64,000 nucleotides of DNA from DASZTV01 sp035548125 (GCA_035548125.1 DASZTV010000066.1:1-64000); one strand, 5' to 3'. Positions 40,912 through 49,561 are shown, counted from the first letter of the stretch. The notes: generated by a model not told the origin, from the sequence alone. Translations and numbers: made by a program.

Positions 40912-41892
40912 GTGAGCGACTTCCCCGCCGTCAAGCTGCATGTGGTCAGCGGCAAGGGCGGGACCGGCAAGACGACGATCGCGGCAGGGCTCGCGCTCGC
41001 TCTCGCCGCCGGCGGCCGGCAGGTGCTGCTCACCGAGGTCGAGGCGCGACAAGGCATCGCTCAACTGTTCGACACCCCTCCGCTGCCGTACGAGGAGCGA
41101 AGGGTCGCGGTGGCACGCGGCGGCGGAGAGGTCTACGCGCTTGCGATCGACCCGGAGCAGGCGCTGCTGGAGTACCTCGAGCAGTTCTACAACCTGCGTC
41201 GAGCCGGTTCGATGCTCAAGAAGCTGGGGGCCATCGACTTCGCGACGACCATCGCTCCGGGCCTTCGCGACGTGCTGCTCACCGGGAAGGTGATGGAGGC
41301 GGCGACCCGCGAACGGCGGGGCGGCGGCCGCCTGTACGACGCGGTGGTGCTCGACGCGCCCCCGACCGGCCGGATCGCAAAGTTCCTCAACGTCAACACC
41401 GAGGTTGCGGCGCTCACCCGGATGGGGCCGGTGCGCAACCAGGCGGACAGCGTGATGCGCCTGCTGAAGTCGAACAAGACTGCGGTCCACCTCGTCACCG
41501 TGTTGGAGGAGATGCCGGTGCAGGAGACGGCAGACGGGGTCGCCGAGCTGATCGCCACCGATCTTCGCCCGGGCGCCGTCATCGTCAACATGGTCCGCGA
41601 CCCGCTCATCCCGCAAGACCGGCTGGCAGCCGCGGCCGCCGGAACGATCGATCCGGCCGAGATCGGCCGCGGGCTCAAGGCCGCCGGGCTCGACGACGAC
41701 GCGGAGACTGCCTCGGCGCTCGTCGGCGAGGTGCGCGACCACGCGCGGCGCATCCAGCTCGAGCAGCAGGAGCTGCAGACGCTGACCGCGCTCGACCGCC
41801 CCACCTACCAACTGCCGTTCATCGAGGACGCCGCCGAGCTGTCGGGCCTGCAAGAGATCGCCGACCGGCTGCAGGCCGCGGGGATGGTGTAG
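40912..41892 (+). CDS. ArsA/Get3-like ATPase, first of pair (Rv3679-like)
   Basis: A 326-residue soluble SIMIBI ATPase. The deviant Walker A VSGKGGTGKTTIAAGLAL is complete, with both signature lysines. Switch-like VVLDAPPTGRIAKFLN and the C-terminal ATP-base region follow. In M. tuberculosis Rv3679 and Rv3680 form a complex linked to envelope stress and glycerol handling. No arsenic-resistance gene or metal-binding Cys triad is present, so arsenite pumping is unlikely. 59 bp separate it from the second ATPase gene. Confidence 0.9.
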   Translation: MSDFPAVKLHVVSGKGGTGKTTIAAGLALALAAGGRQVLLTEVEARQGIAQLFDTPPLPYEERRVAVARGGGEVYALAIDPEQALLEYLEQFYNLRRAGSMLKKLGAIDFATTIAPGLRDVLLTGKVMEAATRERRGGGRLYDAVVLDAPPTGRIAKFLNVNTEVAALTRMGPVRNQADSVMRLLKSNKTAVHLVTVLEEMPVQETADGVAELIATDLRPGAVIVNMVRDPLIPQDRLAAAAAGTIDPAEIGRGLKAAGLDDDAETASALVGEVRDHARRIQLEQQELQTLTALDRPTYQLPFIEDAAELSGLQEIADRLQAAGMV

Positions 41893-41951
41893 CGGTCCAT
41901 GAAGAAGCTGCACCCTTCGATCACGCCTCCCCGACCTGCGAGGAGCGTGCG

Positions 41952-43082
41952 ATGACCGAGCATGCTCCGCGGCTCGACGTCGACGCACTGTTGCGCGACG
42001 CCAAGATCATCGTGTGCTGCGGTGCCGGCGGCGTCGGCAAGACGACGACCGCAGCAGCTCTCGCGGTGCGCGCCGCTGAGCAGGGCCGCTCGGTCTGCGT
42101 CCTGACCATCGACCCGGCGCGCAGGCTGGCGCAGTCGATGGGTCTCACCGAACTGGACAACACCCCGCGGGAGGTCCAGGGAATCGACAGGGGGGCAGGC
42201 GGCCGGCTCGACGCGATGATGCTCGACATGAAGCGGACGTTCGACGACATCGTCGTCGCACACTCCGACGAGGCCAGAGCGCAGGCGATCCTCGCCAACC
42301 CGTTCTACGTGTCGTTGTCCTCCAGCTTCGCCGGTACGCAGGAGTACATGGCGATGGAGAAGCTCGGGCAGCTCAAGACGAGCGGCAGCTGGGACCTGAT
42401 CGTCGTCGACACCCCGCCGAGCAGGTCGGCGCTGGACTTCCTGGACGCGCCGCAGCGACTCGGCCGCTTCCTCGACGGCCGGATGATCCGGATCCTCACC
42501 GCTCCGGCGCGGGCCGGCGGACGGGCGTACCTGAAGGTCTTCACGGTGGGCGTCAAGATGTTCACCGACGTCCTGAACCGGATTCTCGGCGCCTCGGCGC
42601 TTCGGGACCTGAGCCTGTTCGTCTCGTCCCTGGAGACCATGTTCGGCGGCTTCCGCGAGCGAGCGGACCAGACATACAAGTTGCTCAAGGAACACGGCAC
42701 CTCGTTCGTCGTGGTCGCGGTGCCCGAACGCGACGCGCTGCGCGAGGCGGCGTACTTCGTGGAACGGCTCGAGACCGAACAGATGCCGCTCGCCGGTCTC
42801 GTCCTCAACCGGGTGCACGTCACCGAGGCGCCCGCCCTGTCGGTCGAGCGATCGCTTGCCGCCGCGGAGACGCTGGACGCCGCACCGGACGACGCGCTCG
42901 CCGCCGCTGCCCTGCGGATCCATGCCGGGCGCGCGGCGGCTGCGGCGCAGGATTCCCGGCGCGCGTCGCAGTTCCACGCGGCGCATCCGCGGGTGCAACT
43001 GGTCGAGGTCGCCGCTCAGGCCGGCGACGTACACGACCTCGATGGCCTTCGGCTCATCGGTTCACAGCTCAGCGCGACATAG
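41952..43082 (+). CDS. ArsA/Get3-like ATPase, second of pair (Rv3680-like)
   Basis: A 376-residue partner of the preceding ATPase. Its P-loop reads CCGAGGVGKTTTAAALA: the phosphate-binding Lys is present but the deviant signature Lys (K-G-G-x-G-K) is Ala. In a heterodimer this protein could bind nucleotide but not complete the active site in trans. The switch region is LIVVDTPPSRSALDFLD. A hydrophobic helical insert (residues ~185-235) could hold a client helix as in Get3. Start ATG 41952 has GAGGAGCG upstream. Confidence 0.9.
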   Translation: MTEHAPRLDVDALLRDAKIIVCCGAGGVGKTTTAAALAVRAAEQGRSVCVLTIDPARRLAQSMGLTELDNTPREVQGIDRGAGGRLDAMMLDMKRTFDDIVVAHSDEARAQAILANPFYVSLSSSFAGTQEYMAMEKLGQLKTSGSWDLIVVDTPPSRSALDFLDAPQRLGRFLDGRMIRILTAPARAGGRAYLKVFTVGVKMFTDVLNRILGASALRDLSLFVSSLETMFGGFRERADQTYKLLKEHGTSFVVVAVPERDALREAAYFVERLETEQMPLAGLVLNRVHVTEAPALSVERSLAAAETLDAAPDDALAAAALRIHAGRAAAAAQDSRRASQFHAAHPRVQLVEVAAQAGDVHDLDGLRLIGSQLSAT

Positions 43083-43090
43083 CCTGGCTA

Positions 43091-43254
43091 AGAGCGCCCG
43101 GCAACAGGGACGCCGCAGGCGAGCGGCGTCGTGACCGAGCAGCGCGAGGCGGACGACGAGTCGCGTGCTGGAGGCACGCGCGAGGAGGACAACGAAGCGA
43201 TGCGAAGTGTCACGGCGCTGCGTAGCCCGGCAGTTCCCTATTGCCGGGCGCTCT
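43091..43254. repeat. Dispersed palindromic repeat, copy B, forming the ponA2 leader
   Basis: Fills the 174-bp gap between the second ArsA-like gene and ponA2. The outer arms (43091-43110 and 43235-43254) are 20-nt inverted copies matching at 19 of 20 positions, and weaker pairing continues inward. The centre holds the same core as copy A: CGCGTGC-TGGAG-GCACGCG (43162-43180) plus a purine-rich tail with AACGAAGC to 43204. The right arm ends two bases before the ponA2 GTG. Confidence 0.8.
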
Positions 43255-43256
43255 AA

Positions 43257-45656
43257 GTGCGCCGGCCCGCGATCCCCCAGGGTCTCGTGCTGCTTGGCGC
43301 CGTCGGCCTCGTGGCCGGAATCATCGTCGCCATCGCGCTGCTGCCGATCGTCGGCGGCGTAGGGGTCGCTGCTCGAAGCCTCACCGACTCCTTTGAACGC
43401 TTTCCGGCCGCGCTCACCGAGAAGCCGCTCCCGCAGGTCTCCCGGGTAGTCGCCGCCAACGGCGAGACGATCGCGACGTTCTACTCACAGGACCGGTTCA
43501 ACGTCCCGCTGTCGAAGATCCCCGAGTCGATGCAGCGCGCCATCATCGACATCGAGGACGTCCGCTTCTACGAACACGGCGGCATCGACGTGAAAGGCAC
43601 GCTGCGCGCCCTGCTGCGCAACGGTGCGGAGGGGACCGTGACCCAGGGCGGGTCGACCCTGACCCAGCAGTACGTCAAGAACGTGCTCGTCGAGAACGCG
43701 CGGACCAAGGCGCAACGAATCGCGGCCACCGAAGACACCGTCACCCGCAAGGCGCGCGAGGCGAAGTACGCGATCGAGCTCGAGCACAAGCTGACCAAGA
43801 ACCAGATCCTGTCGCGCTACCTCAACATCGTGTACTTCGGCGACGGCGCGTACGGCGTCGGCGCCGCGGCCCGACACTTCTTCAACGAGGGAGTGGGGAA
43901 GCTCACGCTGCCGCAGAGCGCGCTGCTCGCGGGGCTGGTCCAGTCCCCCGAGGCGTACAACCCGCGGTTCTACCCGACGCAGGCAACCGACCGGCGCAAC
44001 ACGGTGCTCGCCCAGATGCTGAAGTACCACTCGATCACGCAGCAGGAGTACGCCGACGCGGTAGCGACCCCGCTCGAGCTGGACATCCACCGGCAGCCCA
44101 ACGACTGCGTGTCCTCGAAGTACCCGTACTTCTGCGACTACGTGAAGCACGTCTTCGAGACCACCCCGAGCCTCGGACTGCCGCTGCTGCGTCGCGGCGG
44201 CCTGACGGTGACCACGACGCTCAGCCCGAAGATCCAGAAGGCGGCGCAGAAGGGCATCCACCAGTACGTCCACGCCCATGAGCCGAGCGGCGTCGACGCG
44301 GCCGAGGCAATCGTCAAGCCGGGCACCGGCGAGGTGAAGGCGATCGCGGTCGGTTCGCCGTACGGCGACAACGCCAAGCTCGGCCAGAACAGCATCGACT
44401 TCGCCGTCGACCAGAAGTACGGCGGCAGCACGTACGGGTTCCACGCGGGTTCGACGTTCAAGATGTTCGTGCTCGCCGCAGCGCTCAAGGAAGGCATCCC
44501 GCTCGGCACGCGCATCCACGCGCCGCCTGCGATCACCGTGCGCGGCTACAAGACCTGCTCCGGCCTCGACGCCGGGTCCTACAACCTGCACAACGCCGGC
44601 GACAGCGAGGCGGGAACTTTCAACCTCGAGTCCGGCACGTGGTTCTCGGTGAACACCTTCTACGCCCAGCTCGAGCAGCGCACCGGACTGTGCACCCCGG
44701 TCAAGCTCGCAGAGGCGATGGGGATGCAGCCGTCGAACGGCGGCCGCATCCCGCAGGTGCCGTCCTTCGTGCTCGGTTCGGCGGCGGGCTTCACCCCGCT
44801 CGACCTCGCCAACGCCTACGCCACGATGGCGGCCCATGGCAAGTACTGCACTCCGGTCGCGATCACCTCGATCGTCGACCGACAGGGCACCACGTATCCG
44901 GTGCCCCAGTCGGACTGCAGCCAGGTGGTTCCGGCGGGTCTGGCCAACACGGTGACCTCGATCCTGCAGGGTGTCCTCACCGTGCCGGGCGCGACGGGCA
45001 CCGAGGACGCGCTTTCCGGCCGCCCCGCCGCGGCCAAGACCGGCACCGTCGACAACTACGACGGGTCGTGGTTCGCCGGCTACACGCCGCAGCTCGCCTC
45101 CGCAGTGTGGGCGGGAATCCCGTCCAGCCCGAACAAGTCACTCGGCGGCCTCACCATCGGCGGCCGCTACTACGGAGAGGTGTTCGGCGCCACGCTCGCC
45201 GGGCGGATCTGGCAGTCGTCGATGAACGGCGCGCTGGCCGGCGTGCCCGCCGTGCAGTTCAGCGGCCCGGACCGGTACTACTCGATCGGCGTCAAGCAGA
45301 CGGTGCCCGACGTCACGGGCCTGAGCATCAGCGCCGCGGAGGGGCAGATCAAGGCCGCCGGATTCGCTCCTCAGGTGGCGCGGATCGCGGTCGACAGCAC
45401 CCTGCCGATCGGCGCTGTTGCGCGCACGTCGCCGCCCGCCGGGTCACCGCTCGCCGTCGGCTCGACGGTCGTGATCTACGTCAGCGACGGGATCAACCCG
45501 CCGCCACCTCCCCCGACGTCGGAGCCGACCACGTCGACGCAGCCGACCTCGCCGGTGACGAGCGAGACCCCGACCCCTCCGACGTCACCCGAGCCCACGG
45601 TGAGCGAGTCGATCACGCCGCTCGCGCAGCACCACCGCCGGGCTCACCGGCACTGA
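43257..45656 (+). CDS. ponA2: Bifunctional penicillin-binding protein with PASTA domain (PonA2-like)
   Basis: A class A PBP of 799 residues that polymerises and crosslinks peptidoglycan. One N-terminal span (residues ~9-35). GT51 domain with catalytic Glu100 in EDVRFYEHGG and QGGSTLTQQYVKN. Transpeptidase domain with S399-x-x-K (GSTFKMF), SVN in WFSVNTFY and KTGT near residue 594. A single PASTA domain follows (VPDVTGLSISAAEGQIKAAG). The Pro/Thr-rich tail ends in a His/Arg cluster. Start GTG 43257 lacks a Shine-Dalgarno because the leader is the palindromic repeat. Same neighbours as Rv3682. Confidence 0.95.
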   Translation: MRRPAIPQGLVLLGAVGLVAGIIVAIALLPIVGGVGVAARSLTDSFERFPAALTEKPLPQVSRVVAANGETIATFYSQDRFNVPLSKIPESMQRAIIDIEDVRFYEHGGIDVKGTLRALLRNGAEGTVTQGGSTLTQQYVKNVLVENARTKAQRIAATEDTVTRKAREAKYAIELEHKLTKNQILSRYLNIVYFGDGAYGVGAAARHFFNEGVGKLTLPQSALLAGLVQSPEAYNPRFYPTQATDRRNTVLAQMLKYHSITQQEYADAVATPLELDIHRQPNDCVSSKYPYFCDYVKHVFETTPSLGLPLLRRGGLTVTTTLSPKIQKAAQKGIHQYVHAHEPSGVDAAEAIVKPGTGEVKAIAVGSPYGDNAKLGQNSIDFAVDQKYGGSTYGFHAGSTFKMFVLAAALKEGIPLGTRIHAPPAITVRGYKTCSGLDAGSYNLHNAGDSEAGTFNLESGTWFSVNTFYAQLEQRTGLCTPVKLAEAMGMQPSNGGRIPQVPSFVLGSAAGFTPLDLANAYATMAAHGKYCTPVAITSIVDRQGTTYPVPQSDCSQVVPAGLANTVTSILQGVLTVPGATGTEDALSGRPAAAKTGTVDNYDGSWFAGYTPQLASAVWAGIPSSPNKSLGGLTIGGRYYGEVFGATLAGRIWQSSMNGALAGVPAVQFSGPDRYYSIGVKQTVPDVTGLSISAAEGQIKAAGFAPQVARIAVDSTLPIGAVARTSPPAGSPLAVGSTVVIYVSDGINPPPPPPTSEPTTSTQPTSPVTSETPTPPTSPEPTVSESITPLAQHHRRAHRH

Positions 45657-45665
45657 GCGACCCGC

Positions 45666-46124
45666 TCACGCCCCCAGCTGCTTGCGCACCTCGGCGGCGA
45701 TCCGGCCGCCCTCGGCTCGGCCGGCGACCTGCGGCTGCACGACCTTCATGACCTGACCCATCGCCTGGACGTCGGCCGCTCCCGTCGACTCGATCGCGGC
45801 CCGCACCAACCCGGCGAGCTCCTCGTCACCGAGCTGCTCGGGCAGGTACTCGTCGAGCACGCCCCCCTCGGCACGTTCCCGCTCGGCCAGCTCCGGCCGT
45901 CCGCCGCCGTCGAACGCCTCCGCCGCCTCCCGCCGCTTCTTCGCCTCACGGGCGACGACCTTCAGCACCTCGTCGTCGGACAGCTCACGCGCGGCCTTGC
46001 CGGCGACCTCTTCGTTGGTGATCGCGGTCAGCACCATGCGCAGCGTCGCGGTGCGCAGCTCGTCGCGCGCCTTCATCGCCGCTGTCATGTCGGTACGCAG
46101 GCGTTCCTTGAGAGACATGGTCAC
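45666..46124 (-). CDS. GatB/YqeY domain protein
   Basis: A 152-residue YqeY-family protein: MSLKERLRTDMTAAMKARDELR at the N-terminus, VVAREAKKRREAAEAF in the middle and QVAGRAEGGRIAAEVRKQL at the end. The fold is shared with the tail of the amidotransferase subunit GatB and suggests tRNA binding. No catalytic residue is known. Convergent with ponA2 (9-bp gap, no obvious terminator), divergent from the metallophosphoesterase. Confidence 0.92.
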   Translation of the reverse strand: MTMSLKERLRTDMTAAMKARDELRTATLRMVLTAITNEEVAGKAARELSDDEVLKVVAREAKKRREAAEAFDGGGRPELAERERAEGGVLDEYLPEQLGDEELAGLVRAAIESTGAADVQAMGQVMKVVQPQVAGRAEGGRIAAEVRKQLGA

Positions 46125-46160
46125 CAGGGTAGGAAAGCCTGATCAACCTCGCCGCTTCTT

Positions 46161-46166
46161 TACCCT
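46161..46166 (+). promoter_or_regulatory. Putative -10 box giving a leaderless metallophosphoesterase transcript
   Basis: TACCCT ends six bases before ATG 46173, which points to initiation at the start codon. No ribosome-binding site is visible. Confidence 0.45.
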
Positions 46167-46172
46167 TGAGCA

Positions 46173-47063
46173 ATGCCAGCAGCGGTGTGGGTTCCGCTCG
46201 TGGTGATCGGCATCGGCCTGCTGAGCATCGGCTACGCCTGGCTCTACGAACGCAAGGCGTTCCGACTCCGTCGCATCGACGTACCGATCCTTCCGGCGGG
46301 CAGCCCGGACCTGAAAGTGCTGCACCTGTCCGACATGCACATCACGGCCGGCCAGCCGTGGAAGGTCCGGTGGGTCCGCTCCCTCGCGGCCCTCGAGCCC
46401 GACCTGGTGATCGACACGGGCGACAACCTCGCCGCGCGCGACGGGGTTGCGCCCGCGCTGGATGCGCTCGGCCCGCTGCTTGCGCTGCCGGGTGCGTTCG
46501 TACCCGGATCCAACGACTGGTTCGCGCCGACGCCCAAGAACCCGGCGCGCTACCTGCGGCCCCCCGACGGTCACCGCCGCCACTACGGGGAACGGCTGCC
46601 GTGGGGGGAGCTCCGCTCCGCGATGACCGCGGCCGGCTGGCTCGACCTGACCCACCGGCGTACGACGGTGGACGTCCGAGGCGTGAAGGTCGAGCTCGCC
46701 GGGGTAAGCGACGCCCACCTGTTGGCCGACCACTACGACCGGATCGCAGGTCCGACCGACGCCGATGTCGCGATCGGCCTGTCGCACAGCCCGGAGCCGC
46801 GGGTGGTCGACGCGTTCGCGGCGGACGGGTTCTCCCTCGTCATGAGCGGCCACACGCACGGCGGGCAGCTGCGCGTCCCGGGCTTCGGCGCGCTGGTGAC
46901 CAACTGCGGCCTGGAGCGCAAGCGGGCTCGCGGGTTGTCCCGATGGCCGCAGGGCGGCTACCTGCACGTCTCCGCGGGGCTCGGCACGTCGCCGTACGCC
47001 CCGGTCCGGTTCGCCTGCCCGCCGGAGGCGACCTTGCTGACGTTGACCGCCCGACCCGGCTGA
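46173..47063 (+). CDS. Membrane-anchored metallophosphoesterase (Rv3683-like)
   Basis: A calcineurin-like phosphoesterase of 296 residues with an N-terminal span (VPLVVIGIGLLSIGYAWLY) that anchors it in the membrane. The two-metal motifs are LHLSDMHI, DTGDNLA, GSNDWF, LSHSPEP and MSGHTHGGQ, all intact except that the usual GNHD is SNDW. Relatives such as YkuE and UDP-2,3-diacylglucosamine hydrolases act on phospholipid or nucleotide-linked lipids. It lies downstream of ponA2 as in M. tuberculosis, pointing to an envelope role. Confidence 0.9.
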   Translation: MPAAVWVPLVVIGIGLLSIGYAWLYERKAFRLRRIDVPILPAGSPDLKVLHLSDMHITAGQPWKVRWVRSLAALEPDLVIDTGDNLAARDGVAPALDALGPLLALPGAFVPGSNDWFAPTPKNPARYLRPPDGHRRHYGERLPWGELRSAMTAAGWLDLTHRRTTVDVRGVKVELAGVSDAHLLADHYDRIAGPTDADVAIGLSHSPEPRVVDAFAADGFSLVMSGHTHGGQLRVPGFGALVTNCGLERKRARGLSRWPQGGYLHVSAGLGTSPYAPVRFACPPEATLLTLTARPG

Positions 47064-47074
47064 GCCGAGCCGGG

Positions 47075-47080
47075 TAGACT
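47075..47080 (+). promoter_or_regulatory. Putative -10 box of tRNA-Pro
   Basis: TAGACT lies 12 nt before the mature tRNA-Pro 5' end. It shares its core with the TATAGACT boxes of tRNA-Thr and hppA. TTGACC at 47043 is too far upstream to be its -35. Confidence 0.4.
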
Positions 47081-47092
47081 GACCGACGCTTT

Positions 47093-47169
47093 CGGGATGT
47101 AGCGCAGCTTGGTAGCGCACCTCGTTCGGGACGAGGGGGTCGCAGGTTCAAATCCTGTCATCCCGACCA
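47093..47169 (+). tRNA. tRNA-Pro (anticodon CGG)
   Basis: A 77-nt cloverleaf. Acceptor CGGGATG pairs with CATCCCG, followed by A and an encoded CCA. Anticodon stem CCTCG/CGAGG with loop TTCGGGA gives anticodon CGG (reads CCG, Pro). The T arm has CAGGTTCAAATCCTG. Confidence 0.97.
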
Positions 47170-47196
47170 ACTCGGTCGGCCGGCTCGCAAGCCGTC

Positions 47197-47835
47197 GTGG
47201 TCCTGGGTGGCGACGGCTCTTTCGGCGCTGCCGTCACGGCGGGTCTGGCCCATGCCGGACATCGGGCGATAGCGGTCGATGACCGCGGGCTCGACCATGG
47301 CGACGCGATCCGAGCCGCAATCGAGCGTGCCGCGCCGGACGGGGTCAGCGCTGTCGTGGACGCCGGCTACCTGAGCGAGCCGCCCCCGACGGGTGAGCTG
47401 GCAGCGCTACCTCCGGACGAGTGGCTGCGCATCGCGGAGCAGCCGATGCGACGGGCCCTGCACGTCCTGCAGGCCGCCCATCGCAGCCTGCAAGGCGGCG
47501 GACGGATGGTCGTGCTGCTGCCCTCGCTCGTCATGTCCGGCGCTGCGGGCGTGGTCGCCTGGTCAGCGGCGGCGGAGGGCTACCGGTCGCTGGCCAAAGC
47601 CGCTGCGCGGGCGTGGGGATCAGACGGTGTCACCCTGACCTGTGTTCTGGTGCCGGCCGGTCTGGTCGCCGACGGCGAGGTCGACCGGCCGGGCCTGCAG
47701 CCGCCCGCACTCGGTCGCGCGCCCGAGGTGACGTCGGACATCGCACCGGTCATCGCGGGCCTCCTCGATGAGCAGTTCGCTTCCGTCACCGGACTCACCC
47801 TTGCCGTCGACGGTGGCGTCTGGATGACCTCGTGA
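47197..47835 (+). CDS. SDR-fold protein with all catalytic residues replaced
   Basis: A 212-residue short-chain dehydrogenase-like protein. The nucleotide loop is VLGGDGSFGAAV. Aligned without gaps to the SDR encoded just downstream, the catalytic Ser is Pro (LLPSLVM), Tyr is Trp (AWSAAAEG) and Lys is Ala. It cannot work as an ordinary SDR and may be a regulatory or heterodimer subunit. The C-terminal VTGLTLAVDGGVWM is well kept, so the gene is not simply decaying. Start GTG 47197 is only 27 nt after tRNA-Pro. The stop overlaps the next start (GTGA). Confidence 0.85.
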   Translation: MVLGGDGSFGAAVTAGLAHAGHRAIAVDDRGLDHGDAIRAAIERAAPDGVSAVVDAGYLSEPPPTGELAALPPDEWLRIAEQPMRRALHVLQAAHRSLQGGGRMVVLLPSLVMSGAAGVVAWSAAAEGYRSLAKAAARAWGSDGVTLTCVLVPAGLVADGEVDRPGLQPPALGRAPEVTSDIAPVIAGLLDEQFASVTGLTLAVDGGVWMTS

Positions 47836-48596
47836 AACCGACGTCACTCGAGGGGAAGGTCGTGCTGGTCACCGGCGGCGGCGCCGGGCTGGGTCGCGAC
47901 GTCTGCATCGACCTTGCCGGGTCCGGCGCCGCGGTGGTGATCGCGAGTCCGGGCGAGAACGGCGCCGAGACCGCGCAGCTCGTGTCGGCGGTCGGCGCCG
48001 GCGTCCATGTCACGACTGACGTCACCGACCTCCACCAGGTGCAACGCGCAGTCGGCCTCGCGCTCGCGCAGTTCGGTCGGCTGGACGGGATCGTGCACAA
48101 CGCGACCAGCCGGCACTCCAGCGGGGTCGAGTCGATCGACGACCTCACCGATGAGGTGTGGGACGACCACGTCGCCGTGTCGGTCCGGGGCGCCTACAAC
48201 TGCGCCGTCGCCGGCTTCGAGGCCCTGCGCGACAGTGGCGGGCGCTTCATCGTGATGACGTCACCCGCAGGCATCGAAGGCAGCGCGAACCGTCCGGCGT
48301 ACTCCGCGGTGAAGGGCGCGGTTCGCGGGCTGGTCAAGAGCCTCGCGATCGAGTGGGGTCCGTACGGCATCACCGTCGTCGGGGTGTCGCCACTGGCGAT
48401 GACGCCCGCGATGAGCAGCGCCTACGAGGCGGACCCGGCGCTCGAGGCGCGGCTGAACCGGCTCGTGCCACTGGGCCGCGTCGGGGACGGGCCCGCCGAC
48501 ATCGCACCCGTCGTACGGTTCCTGCTCGACGACGGATCGCGCTACATCACCGGCCAGACGATCGTCGTCGACGGCGGAAGGTTCACGACGCTGTGA
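47832..48596 (+). CDS. SDR-family oxidoreductase
   Basis: A 254-residue classical short-chain dehydrogenase. Cofactor motif VVLVTGGGAGLGRDV, then HNATS in place of NNAG, catalytic Ser in VMTSPAG and YSAVK. GQTIVVDGG marks the C-terminal end. An NAD(P)-dependent dehydrogenase or 3-oxoacyl reductase role is likely. Four-base overlaps on both sides link it to the degenerate SDR and the flavin oxidoreductase, so all three probably act on one substrate or as one complex. Confidence 0.92.
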   Translation: MKPTSLEGKVVLVTGGGAGLGRDVCIDLAGSGAAVVIASPGENGAETAQLVSAVGAGVHVTTDVTDLHQVQRAVGLALAQFGRLDGIVHNATSRHSSGVESIDDLTDEVWDDHVAVSVRGAYNCAVAGFEALRDSGGRFIVMTSPAGIEGSANRPAYSAVKGAVRGLVKSLAIEWGPYGITVVGVSPLAMTPAMSSAYEADPALEARLNRLVPLGRVGDGPADIAPVVRFLLDDGSRYITGQTIVVDGGRFTTL

Positions 48597-49546
48597 CAAC
48601 CCACTCGACCGCGCTGCGGCGGGGAAGCGTGTCGTTGCGGCTCTACCCCCACGCGGACCTGCCCGCCGAGAAAGTCGTGGACGAGCTGCTCGCCCAGGCG
48701 CGGCTAGGTGAGAACTGCGGGTTCGACGGCCTGATGGTCAGCGAGCACCACAACGGGTTCGCCGGCTACCTGCCCAACCCGATCCAGGCCGCCGGGTGGT
48801 TGCTCGACGCCACCCGCTCCGCCTGGGCGGCACCGTGCCCGTTGCTGCTGCCGTTGCGTCCTGCTGCGCTCGTCGCGGAAGAGATCGCGTGGCTCGCCGC
48901 GCGGTTTCCGGGCCGAGTCGCAGTGGGGCTGGCCGCCGGCTCCCTCGAGGCGGACTTCACCATCGCGGACACCACGAAGGAGGACCTCACCGCGCGGTTC
49001 GCCGAGGGCATGGCGACCGTCAGCGCGATGCTGCTCGGGCGCGATGCCGGGCCGCTTCCTGACGACCAGGCGATCGCGCGGTGCGCCGGCAACCCGGTTC
49101 CGGTCGTGAGTGCGGCGATGAGTCCTGCCGCATGTCGGCGCGCCGCGGACGCCGGAGTCGGGCTGCTGTTCGACTCACTGACGACCGTCGCCCGCTGCCG
49201 AGAGCTCGTCGACGTCTACCGGGATGCGGGTGGCGACGGACCCGTCGTACTGATCCGACGCGCCTCACCCGGCCCAGCACCTACCGAACGCGAGCAGGAC
49301 CAGCTCAGGCTCTACCGCAGCTACGCTGCGCCCGCCGCCATCGAGCACTGGGGCGAGGACCAGCTCGCAAGCGGCGGTGCCGCCGAGATCGCCGAGCGGC
49401 TCGCCGCGCAGGCTTCGGCAGTCGGAGCGGACTGCCTCAACCTCCGGGTGCACGCACCGACGATGGCTCCCGGGCAGGCGCGCGCGCAGATCGAGGCGTT
49501 GGCGGAGGTGTGCGCCCTACTGGCTCGGGACTGGATCGCGCCCTAG
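48593..49546 (+). CDS. LLM-class (luciferase-like) flavin oxidoreductase
   Basis: A 317-residue TIM-barrel oxidoreductase that uses FMN or F420. The start VSLRLYPHADLPAEKVVDEL and VSEHHNGFAGYLPNP match the bacterial luciferase-like family. FPGRVAVGLAAGSLEADF is the central strand that carries the flavin site. GTG 48593 overlaps the SDR stop. The last gene of a three-gene operon. The presence of another F420-type protein (1689-2141) makes F420 use plausible, but the cofactor cannot be decided by eye. Confidence 0.88.
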   Translation: MTTHSTALRRGSVSLRLYPHADLPAEKVVDELLAQARLGENCGFDGLMVSEHHNGFAGYLPNPIQAAGWLLDATRSAWAAPCPLLLPLRPAALVAEEIAWLAARFPGRVAVGLAAGSLEADFTIADTTKEDLTARFAEGMATVSAMLLGRDAGPLPDDQAIARCAGNPVPVVSAAMSPAACRRAADAGVGLLFDSLTTVARCRELVDVYRDAGGDGPVVLIRRASPGPAPTEREQDQLRLYRSYAAPAAIEHWGEDQLASGGAAEIAERLAAQASAVGADCLNLRVHAPTMAPGQARAQIEALAEVCALLARDWIAP

Positions 49547-49561
49547 CGACGATTCTGACGA

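Noticed and set aside
40912..43082. Arsenite pump ATPase genes
   Set aside because: No arsB, arsC or arsR nearby and no metal-binding cysteines; position and pairing fit the Rv3679/Rv3680-type complex.
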